In this document: positions 1 to 8,001 of the stretch, piece after piece
Position numbering within the stretch: position 1 is the first letter of the stretch
Layout: every line of letters begins with the position of its first letter
Origin: Penaeus vannamei
Taxonomy: Eukaryota; Arthropoda; Malacostraca; Decapoda; Penaeidae
Direction of reading: 5' to 3'
Length of the DNA: 12,500 bases
NCBI RefSeq assembly: GCF_042767895.1
Contig: NC_091565.1
Location: 37,242,350-37,254,849, forward strand
Notes under the pieces: model-generated
What the model saw: the letters and a program-made list of their open reading frames with translations, nothing else
Told to the model about the DNA's origin: nothing
The model's database searches: none
Position numbers and translations under genes: made by a program

Positions 1-179
<179 letters not shown>

Positions 180-325
180 AATACATATCTATATCTATCA
201 TCTACCTACCTATCTATCTATCTCTCTTTCTCACCCTCTATCCATCTATCTATCCATCTGTCAAATCATTTATCTATCTATCCATATCTCTATATATCTA
301 TCTATCTATGTATATGTACATATGT
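180..325. repeat. Degenerate TATC/CCAT tetranucleotide tract
   Basis: TATC and related tetranucleotides (CTAT, CCAT, CTCT) with many substitutions. It directly follows the AT/GT tract and leads into the minisatellite. It looks like an old, decayed microsatellite. Confidence 0.85.
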
Positions 326-1760
326 ATACTCCACATACCTCCTTCACCCTCGTCACTTTCAACATATTAAAACAATAAGGAAATCAACATCATAAATATG
401 CTTTTAAACGTTCCACATACCTGATGTCTAACACTTTCTCTCTCTTCAACTTCAACATATCAGGTAATTAAAACAATAAATACATAATCATCACTGATAT
501 GCTCTTAAAAACTACACATACTTCACCCCCGTCACCTCCTACCCCCCCACCCCACTCACCTTCGACATACCCCGCATACCCCCCCAAAAAAAATCTTAAA
601 TACAGACGCATATGCTCAGAAATAAATGAATATATGTCTATATGTCTGATAGATATACATATAACTATTTCCCCGGTTGATATGCATGTCTAGACTGATA
701 AATATGCATTTATTTCTTTATTTTTGAGTGTCAAGTATACGAATATTCTTTGGATCGGGCCTTGTGCAATTTTAACAATGGCCGTTTATCACTCCACATG
801 CCCAATTACCGGCATCTCCATCCTCATCTTCAACATATCAAAACAATAAACAAATTAACATCACAAACATTCTCTTAAGCACTCCACATACTTCATCACC
901 GGCACCTCCTCCTTACCTTTAACATATCAAAACTATCGCAAATATACTCTCAAACACAAAACTATCGCAAATATACTCTCAAACACAAAACTATCGCAAA
1001 TATACTCTCAAACACAAAACTATCGCAAATATACTCTCAAACACAAAACTATCGCAAATATACTCTTAAACACTCCACATACTCCATCACCGACACCTCC
1101 TTCCCCGTCCTTACCTCTTAACATATCAAAACTATCGCAAATATACTCTTAAACATTTAGCATGTTTCGTCACCGATATCTCCTCATCTTTAAACATATC
1201 AAAACTATCGCAAATATACTCTTCAACATTCAGCATATTTCGTCACCGATATCTCCTCACCTTATAACATATCAAAACTATCGCAAATACACTCTTCAAC
1301 ACTCCACATACTCCATCACCGACACATCCTCCTCACCTTTAACATATCAAGACTATCGCAAATATACTCTCAAACACAAAACTATCGCAAATATACTCTT
1401 CAACACAAAACTATCGCAAATATACTCTTAAACACAAAATATCGCAAATATACTCTTAAACACAAAACTATCGCAAATATACTCTTAAACACAAAATATC
1501 GCAAATATACTCAAACACAAAATATCGCAAATATACTCTTAAATACTCCACATACTCCATCACCGACAACTCCTCCTCACCTTTAACATATCAAAACTAT
1601 CGCAAATATACTCTTAAACACAAAATATCGCAAATATACTCAAACACAAAATATCGCAAATATACTCTTCAACACTCCACATACTTCATCACCGACAACT
1701 CCTCCTCATCTTTAAACATATCAAAACTATCGCAAATATACTCTTCAACACTCCACATAC
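326..1760. repeat. Composite minisatellite, two modules, abutting an exon
   Basis: Tandem array built from two modules. Module A (about 46 bp) starts with a CTCCACATAC-type sequence, continues through CATCACCGACA and CTCCTCACCTTTAACATAT. Module B (29 bp in its full form) carries the core TATCGCAAATATACTC; I count about 19 copies of that core. Module A copies begin near 331, 412, 515, 795, 884, 1074, 1305, 1548 and 1678, with altered forms near 1160 and 1235. Units left of about 900 are much more diverged than those to the right. In the orientation of the minus-strand gene this array is the start of the intron following the exon at 1761-1862, and its last unit begins at that exon's 5' splice site. 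Module A carries 5' splice-site-like sequences in this orientation. Confidence 0.92.
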
Positions 1761-1862
1761 CTGCTCTCCGTCCGATGACTGCGTGGAATAGGAGGCGCAG
1801 TCCTCACACACCTTATTGCCGCATTCTGAACACACTTTGAAGAATTCCGAGTCCTTCAGCGT
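1761..1862 (-). CDS. Internal exon: second part of RIM/Fife-type FYVE zinc finger (partial gene)
   Basis: A 102-base exon of 34 codons, read on the minus strand. It is preceded by a long pyrimidine tract ending in CCACCAG and followed by CAG|GTATGT, both good splice sites. It starts and ends at phase 0, which fits the phase 0 end of the exon at 3018-3174. The peptide starts TLKDSEFFKV, then has CSEC, GNKV, CEDC and a Ser/Gly-rich tail ending DGEQ. Joined to the upstream exon, the Cys spacing is C-x2-C-x12-C-x2-C-x4-C-x2-C. That is the spacing I recall for the FYVE-type Rab-effector zinc finger of RIM proteins, which binds small GTPases or priming factors at presynaptic active zones. VCEDCASY resembles the arthropod Piccolo-RIM-related protein Fife, from memory only. 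The final CxxC pair is absent and is expected within the first few codons of the next exon, beyond position 1. An alternative is another FYVE-like Rab effector (rabphilin or Slp type). Confidence 0.82.
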
Positions 1863-2540
1863 CTGGTGGGAAGAGAGGAAGAGAGAGAGAGAGATAGAGA
1901 TTGAGATGGGAATTCCCCGACTGAGATGCTCATGCGATGGCTTTGCGAGAAGTGTTTTGTGTTGTTTAAGAAAGAGGGGAGACGAGGAGGGCTGGGTGGG
2001 GAGGGAGGTAGAAGGGGGTGGGGGTAGGTGATAATGAGGAATGGAAGGGGGGTTGTGGGTGGGGATAGAGAAGGAGGGGGGATATGGAGAGGTAGGAGAG
2101 GTAAGGGGGAGGAAAGAGAGAGGGGAATGAGAGGAAGAAGGGGGAGAAGGCGATGGAAGGAGGAGATAGAGGAGTGGAGAAAGGGACAAGGATGGTATCC
2201 TGAGAACAGAAGCGGGGATAGGAGGAAAAGATGGGGAGCTAAGGAAAAAAACAAAAAAACAGGTAGAGGGGAATGGGAGATGTGAAAGAAAGGAGGAGAA
2301 TAGAGGGAGATGAAGAGGGTTGGGAAGAGGAAAAGAATAAAGATGAACTGGAGATGGAGAGACAGAAGAAGGATAGGGAGAAGAGAAGAGAAATTACATT
2401 AAATGCTAAAGAGAGAGAAGAAAAAATGTGGAAAGAAAAGAGTCAGAGAAAAAAAAAGAGAAAACAGAATAAAGATTAAAAAGAATGGAAAGGACAAAAT
2501 GAAATAAAAAGGGAGAAACACCAAAGAAATGGGATAACGA
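1863..2540. repeat. Purine-rich (GA/GGA) low-complexity tract
   Basis: The plus strand is mostly G and A (GGAGG, GAGAGA, AAAGAGA) with few pyrimidines for nearly 700 bases, more G-rich on the left and more A-rich on the right. In the sense of the minus-strand gene it is a long polypyrimidine tract leading to the exon acceptor at 1863. Open frames on either strand (Arg/Glu/Gly-rich or Ser/Pro/Leu-rich) are compositional and not genes. Confidence 0.85.
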
Positions 2541-2814
2541 AAAAGAAAAGAGGTAGATGGAAGAACATAATAGGAATAGTCAATAGTAATTGTAGTAATA
2601 GTCAAAATCCAAATCAAATTATCTGTATTACATTTATCAATTTAATTCCTGTCCTTTGGGGGTACAAGAGCTTCTCTTATGTTCGAAAGAGTATTTGAAA
2701 ATATAAACTGTACTTCAACGATAATACCTTATGACAAATTAATGGATGACTCGTAAATGATATCATATTTTATGCATAAATCAATCTCATGATTATATGA
2801 TCACCATCATCTAT

Positions 2815-2827
2815 GTGTGTGTGTGGA

Positions 2828-2915
<88 letters not shown>

Positions 2916-2916
2916 C

Positions 2917-2977
<61 letters not shown>
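2815..2977. repeat. Compound (AT)n(GT)n microsatellite in intron
   Basis: A short GT start, then AT dinucleotides at about 2836-2912, a GTGCGTGA interruption, and GT dinucleotides at about 2922-2976. In the gene's sense it reads CA repeats first, then TA repeats, beginning about 41 bases after the exon donor at 3017. Confidence 0.95.
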
Positions 2978-2978
<1 letters not shown>

Positions 2979-3017
2979 TCTGAATGCTGGCCACGCCCAC
3001 GCCCACGCCGCCCTCAC

Positions 3018-3174
3018 CTTGACGCAGACCCGACAGGAGGAACCGGGCGATCTCTGCGGCCGCGTCGGGATGGCCGTCGCGTCGCTCTGCTTGTGTCCGA
3101 CGGGCGAGGACGCAGGAGACACCCCGATGCCGCCCACCGAGGGAGCCGTCGGGGTGGTGATGGGCGGGGGTTTG
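3018..3174 (-). CDS. Internal exon: Pro/Ser/Thr linker plus first CxxC of RIM/Fife-type zinc finger (partial gene)
   Basis: A 157-base GC-rich exon on the minus strand, bounded by a C-run acceptor ending CCCGCAG (AG at 3176-3175) and a strong donor, CAAG|GTGAGG. It begins with the last base of a split codon and ends at phase 0, matching the next exon. After the split codon it encodes 52 residues: KPPPITTPTAPSVGG near the start, then a Ser/Pro/Thr-rich segment including SPASSPVGHKQ, and a terminal SSCRVCVK that supplies the first Cys pair of the zinc finger. The GC content is clearly above that of the flanking DNA. The low-complexity linker upstream of the finger cannot be assigned by eye; the assignment rests on the CRVC end and its joining to the next exon. 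A start codon and earlier exons are not visible in the window. Confidence 0.78.
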
Positions 3175-3233
3175 CTGCGGGGGGGGGGAGACAAGGAGGG
3201 GTTGATGAGAATTCAATTCTTTTTTCTTTTTTT
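3175..3233 (-). other. 3' splice-site region of the upstream zinc-finger exon
   Basis: In the gene's sense, a possible branch point (CTCAT, near 3205-3209) is followed by CTCC and a run of ten C residues, then GCAG. The pyrimidine tract is C-rich rather than U-rich, with an AAAAAAGAA stretch further upstream. The opposite strand has several G runs in the same place. Confidence 0.5.
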
Positions 3234-3257
3234 TGATAGATAGATAGATAGATAGTT

Positions 3258-3292
<35 letters not shown>

Positions 3293-3372
3293 TAGTTAGA
3301 TAGACAGATAGTTAGATAGATAGATAGAGAGAGAGATAGAGATAGATAGATAGTTAGTTAGATAGATAGATA
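3234..3372. repeat. GATA/GAGA microsatellite
   Basis: GATA tetranucleotides with GTTA variants and two blocks of GA dinucleotides. Noncoding. Confidence 0.95.
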
Positions 3373-3550
3373 TGGTTATGGTTCTTTCTTCTTTTTTATT
3401 TTTACTTTGATGGAAATGAAATAGGAATCTGAAATTGAATAAGGTAATATCATGGGTATATTTGTTGTCATTTTACTATCATGTAGGTATGTGTATGTAA
3501 ATTTGCTTTGTATGCATGACTGTGTATGCATGTGTATGTTTGTAAGCATC
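3373..3550. other. Unique AT-rich sequence, nothing recognised
   Basis: Non-repetitive AT-rich sequence with short TGTATG motifs towards its right end. No supported exon, RNA gene or mobile element is seen. Confidence 0.6.
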
Positions 3551-3960
<410 letters not shown>

Positions 3961-4107
3961 TACATAAAAAAGTAAATACACAGCCATACATACAAAGCCT
4001 ATCTATATGTCCCTACTTACATGAAAATAAAATGACAATAAGCAAGCATGACAATAATGACAATATTGACAATAATAATACAATAATTATGACAATAAGC
4101 AAGCATG
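3961..4107. repeat. AT-rich sequence with a 19-bp direct repeat
   Basis: GACAATAA-type motifs recur. The 19-base sequence ATGACAATAAGCAAGCATG occurs at 4032-4050 and 4089-4107. A small local duplication is the simplest explanation. Confidence 0.7.
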
Positions 4108-4310
4108 CCCCCACGTGCCCGCCCGTCCCCGCTGCTCAACAACGCCTATGCCTTCGAACTTGTAAATTTTGCAGCCCCGCCGAGTGACAAAGGGGACCTG
4201 GAGGGTTCCTTCGCGACTTTCCTTCCTAAATCCTTCAATCCTAAGTTACCGTGACAAGGCTCCTTCTCCTGCTCGCCTCGGTCGCTTCGTTCTTTTATTT
4301 ACGAGCATTT
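4108..4310. other. GC-richer unique segment, no gene recognised
   Basis: This stretch is less AT-rich than its surroundings. On the minus strand CCCTCCAG at about 4198-4205 could act as an acceptor, followed by an open frame starting VPFVTRRGCKIYKF that continues about 36 codons. No matching donor or known domain was found. An unrecognised exon cannot be excluded. Confidence 0.4.
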
Positions 4311-4817
4311 TTTTTTTTTTTTATCGGATTATTGCATGGGATTTGGTGTTATCGGGGAAATTGATCGTTTGTGGTGTAGGGGAGTTTGCTGTTCTCGATG
4401 TTCTCGATGTTCTTGTTGTTGTTGTTGTTGCTACATCTTGTATTGTTATTGTTTTCATTGTTATTTGGTGTTTTAGCTGCTGATTTTATTCCTATTGTTT
4501 TGTTGTTGTTATTGTTGCTTTGATCATAGTTGTTATTAATTTTAATTTGTTTTGTTATTTTTGCTGTCAGTCGTGTTCTCTATTCTTGTTGTGGCTTTTA
4601 TTATATTTTGTTGTTCCTTTTACTGTTATTATCCTATTTTATTCATCTATCCTTTTTAATGTTATTATTATCTATATAATATTTTCAACATATGACATTG
4701 TCTCTTTTGAGTTTTCTTTCTACTCATTCATTTCTATTACTCGGATATTGATTTCAAATGTGTTAGTCTGTGTGTGTTCTTTTCAGTGTGGTTATGTGCA
4801 CATGGGATCTATTTTGA
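4311..4817. repeat. T-rich low-complexity sequence with (GTT)n
   Basis: A T run near 4311-4322, then T/G-rich sequence with GTT trinucleotides (around 4410-4430) and ATT motifs. GTTCTCGAT is tandemly repeated near 4390-4410. The open frames here are hydrophobic only because of the T richness. Confidence 0.7.
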
Positions 4818-4825
4818 TGACGTCA
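4818..4825. promoter_or_regulatory. Perfect CRE-type palindrome TGACGTCA
   Basis: The sequence TGACGTCA is the full consensus for CREB/ATF bZIP dimers. It lies in AT-rich unique sequence without a visible promoter nearby, about 1.6 kb upstream of the exon at 3018-3174 in the gene's orientation. Function is not shown. Confidence 0.4.
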
Positions 4826-5227
4826 CAAAACTTACATATGCTTTGTGAATAAGGTCGATCATTTTAGTCTTTTCAATTTCCCCAAAAAAGGATGGAAAAT
4901 AATTATCTTAACGGTTATATTTCCATTAAACAATCCTCAAAACAGGCGCCACGACACCTCCTTGAGTTGCTACTGATCTAGCCTCCCACCATAACTCCGC
5001 CTCTGCGTTCGCGTTCGCCCTCCATTATCGTCCCGAGCAGACCGAATGTCCCGGATTAGACTGTACACAAAGGCTCAACCGGATTGCAAACGGCTGAATC
5101 CGGTGTTCCGCGAACGCTGCCCGGTCTCCGTCGAGGCTGGAGATCAAATATGACCAAGGCTTTGCGGGAAGGAGGAAAAATGGAGCCCAGACGAGATTAG
5201 ACTTTTCTGTCTGTCTCTCGGTTTGGG
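4826..5227. other. Unique sequence with a CpG-rich stretch
   Basis: The left part is AT-rich with no features. From about 4995 to 5150 CpG is frequent (about 17 CpG in 150 bases), including GCGTTCGCGTTCG and CCGCGAACG. An 8-bp inverted repeat, ACCGGATT (5078-5085) and AATCCGGT (5097-5104), lies within it. The open frame on the minus strand at 5025-5300 has no recognisable motif. The stretch could be a promoter-type CpG cluster or an unrecognised exon. Confidence 0.5.
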
Positions 5228-5579
5228 CTGTGAGTGTGTGTGTGAGTGTGTGATGTCTCTTGCTCTGTCTGGCTCTCTCTTTCTCATTCTCTTTTCTCAA
5301 TTTCTTTCTGTCTTTCTCTGTCTCTTTTTAAATCACTCTCTCTCTCTCTAAATCTCTCCCTCTTTCTCTCTCTCTCTCTCTCTCTCTCTTTCATTTTCTT
5401 TTCTCAATCTCTCTTTATCTTTCTCTATCTCTCTCTTTAATTTTTTTCTCTCTTTTCTCTCTCTTTTTAAATCACTTTCTCTCTCTCTAAATCTCTCTCT
5501 CTTTCTTTCTCTCTCTCTCTCTCACTTTTTCATTTTTCTGTTCTCAATCTCTCCCTCTCTTTCTCTGTCTATCTCTTTC

Positions 5580-5662
<83 letters not shown>

Positions 5663-5690
5663 CCACTTTCTTCTCTTCGCTTTCTCTTTT
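5228..5690. repeat. (CT)n microsatellite with degenerate left part
   Basis: Pyrimidine-only sequence, mainly CT dinucleotides with TTTT and AAATC interruptions that recur about every 120-125 bases near 5330 and 5470. Pure CT runs from about 5586 to 5659. Ser-Leu open frames are microsatellite translations. Confidence 0.95.
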
Positions 5691-5989
<299 letters not shown>

Positions 5990-5991
<2 letters not shown>

Positions 5992-6190
5992 TATTGCATG
6001 CACCACCAATATGGTTATGATAAGATATGTTATCCCTGAACAACATATCTTATCGTATCAAAGGTTATCAGAAACACCAAACATCGATTTTTTTTTCTAT
6101 TCGTTCACTGTTATTTGCTTATTTTGATTTGTTTATTTCCTTACGGTATAAAACCTATAGATTATTAACTGTTATTTGTTTAAACACAGT
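5990..6190. other. Unique sequence with a 13-bp perfect hairpin carrying GATA sites
   Basis: GATAAGATATGTT at 6019-6031 and AACATATCTTATC at 6042-6054 are exact reverse complements separated by 10 bases. Allowing one G-U pair, the stem extends to 16 pairs (6016-6057). Each arm contains a WGATAR motif. The rest is AT-rich without other features. Confidence 0.65.
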
Positions 6191-6690
6191 ATCGTCAGTA
6201 TCATCATCAATATTATCATTATCATTAACATCTTTATCGTTATTATTGTTAATATCATTGATATCATTATTATTGTTATTGTCACATTTATTATTACCAT
6301 TATTATCATTATTATTATTATCATTATCATTATTTTGATTATTGTTATTGTTGTTATTATTATTATAATTATCCTCATCATCATCATCATCCCCATCATC
6401 ATCATCACCATCCCCATCATCATCATCATCATCATCATCTCCTTCATCATCATCATCCCCATCATCATCATCATCATCACCATCACCATCACCATTATCA
6501 TTATCATCATCATCATCATCATCCCCATCACCATCATCATCATCATCATCCCCATCACCATCATCATCATCATCATCCCCATCACCATCATCATCATCAT
6601 CATCCCCATCACCATCATCACCATCATCATCATCATCATCATCATCGTCATCACCATCATCATCATCCCCATCATCATCATCATCACTAA
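6191..6690. repeat. ATT/ATC trinucleotide tract with an internal 27-bp minisatellite
   Basis: The left part is mostly ATT with ATC, the right part mostly ATC. From 6523 a 27-bp unit (CCCC followed by ATCACC and ATC triplets) repeats at 6523, 6550, 6577 and 6604. Poly-Ile and poly-Met open frames of over 170 codons are fully explained by the triplets and have no other features of a gene. Confidence 0.95.
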
Positions 6691-6871
6691 TATTGTTCTG
6701 GCAAGATAGACCTACGAATGACTCCTTATTTAGCGATATATCGACATTGAGTGCTAAGTGCCAATTACATTAATTCCACCCGGCATCGATGCCTTTTACG
6801 TAAATTTCATTATATTTGCGAAAACAGGATTTGGCCGAACCTTGTGCAATATGTTCCAGCCTTTGTTCTCA

Positions 6872-6872
<1 letters not shown>
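6691..6872. other. Unique spacer, nothing recognised
   Basis: Non-repetitive sequence between two microsatellites. No splice-site pair, RNA gene or mobile-element end was recognised. Confidence 0.5.
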
Positions 6873-6927
<55 letters not shown>

Positions 6928-6964
6928 CCTCTCTTCTCTTCTCTTCTCTTCTCTTCTCTTCTCT

Positions 6965-7013
<49 letters not shown>

Positions 7014-7165
7014 AACTCTCTCTCTCTCTCTTCTCTAACTTTCTCTTTCTTCTCTTCTCTTCTCTTCTCTTCTCTTCTCTTCTCTTCTCTTCTCTTCTCT
7101 TCTCTTCTCTTCTCTTCTCTTCTCTTCTCTTCTCTTCTCTTCTCTTCTCTCTCTCTCTCTCTTTT
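6873..7165. repeat. (CT)n with (CTTCT)n pentanucleotide blocks
   Basis: CT dinucleotides alternate with a pure CTTCT pentanucleotide at about 6920-6962 and a longer one at about 7047-7148. Three TCTAACTCT interruptions (near 6962, 7011 and 7033) separate blocks, suggesting segmental duplication within the tract. Ser/Leu/Phe and Arg/Glu open frames are artefacts. Confidence 0.96.
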
Positions 7166-7260
7166 ATCTGACGAACATATCCGAAAGCTTAGCGAAGTAT
7201 CTATGATGAGCTTGCATGAGATAAACGACATACTTAGCTGTCTCATTTACCGTAATATAT
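7166..7260. other. Unique spacer before the AT-rich satellite
   Basis: Short non-repetitive sequence. The last bases grade into the ATATAATGATA motif of the satellite. Confidence 0.5.
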
Positions 7261-7880
7261 AATGATAATATATAATGATGGCATTTAATCATAATACTTA
7301 ATCATAATATATAATGATATTTCATTATAATACTTAATCGTAATATATAATGATATTTGATTATAATACTTAATCATAATATATAATATTTGATTATAAT
7401 ACTTAATCATGATATACAATGATATTTAATTATAATACTTAATCATAATATGTAATGGTATTTAATTATAATATCTAATCATGATATACAATGATATTTA
7501 ATTATAATACTTAATCATAATATATAATGATATTTAATTATAATACTTAATCATAATATATAAGGATATTTAGTTATAATATTTAATCATAATATATAAT
7601 GATATTTAATTTTAATACCTAATCATAATATATAATTGTTTAATTATAATACTTAATCATAATATATAAGGATATTTAGTTATAATATTTAATCATAATA
7701 TATAATGATGATATTTAATTTTAATACTTAATCATAATATATAATGATAATATTTAATCATAATACTTAACCATGATATATAATGATAATATATAATTAT
7801 AATACTTAATCATGATATATAATAATCATATTTAATTATAATAATCATATTTAATTATAATAATCATAATTTTTAATGAT
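7261..7880. repeat. 36-bp AT-rich satellite, about 17 copies
   Basis: The period is 36 bases in the regular middle part (for example 7501 to 7537). Each unit contains two similar 13-base submodules, TTAATTATAATAC and TTAATCATAATAT, followed by a 10-base ATATAATGAT-type piece. Copies differ by point changes and small indels, and the right end decays into TAATCATATTTAAT units. G and C are rare and CpG is nearly absent. No transcript or gene evidence. Confidence 0.92.
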
Positions 7881-8001
7881 TATATACATAATCACTCGCC
7901 CAGCAGCTGTGATCGGGGGCCTAGTCTGAGAAAGAGCTTATGATCGTAGCCCGAGAGATAATGTTGCATCAGTGCAGCGTCTGGCACACCACAATGCTTG
8001 C
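7881..8001. other. Unique junction between two satellites
   Basis: About 120 bases of GC-richer, non-repetitive sequence between the AT-rich satellite and the 120-bp satellite. A minus-strand open frame of 66 codons (8092-7892) contains KHCCKHCGVPDAALMQHY and runs partly into the first satellite monomer. Its Cys/His content is not a pattern I recognise, and it is more likely chance. Confidence 0.55.

Larger units (their letters stand above)
1863..3017 (-). other. Phase 0 intron between the two zinc-finger exons
   Basis: Read on the minus strand, this 1155-base intron starts GTGAGG at 3017 and ends CCACCAG at 1863. Right after the donor come GC-rich GGCGTG units, then (CA)n and (TA)n. The middle (2541-2814) is unique AT-rich sequence without recognisable features. 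The last 670 bases are strongly pyrimidine-rich in the sense of the gene. No further exon is seen inside. Confidence 0.78.

Noticed and set aside
1856..2285. Ser/Pro/Leu-rich and Arg/Gly/Glu-rich frames over the purine tract
   Set aside because: They lie in the intron's polypyrimidine tract and reflect base composition. Only the part after the acceptor at 1863 is kept as exon.
5990..6100. microRNA precursor at the GATA hairpin
   Set aside because: The stem of about 16 pairs is too short and the flanks do not extend pairing.
6172..6709. Open frames of over 170 codons, poly-Ile on plus and poly-Met on minus
   Set aside because: Fully explained by ATT/ATC triplets without stops in several frames; no signal or domain outside the triplets.
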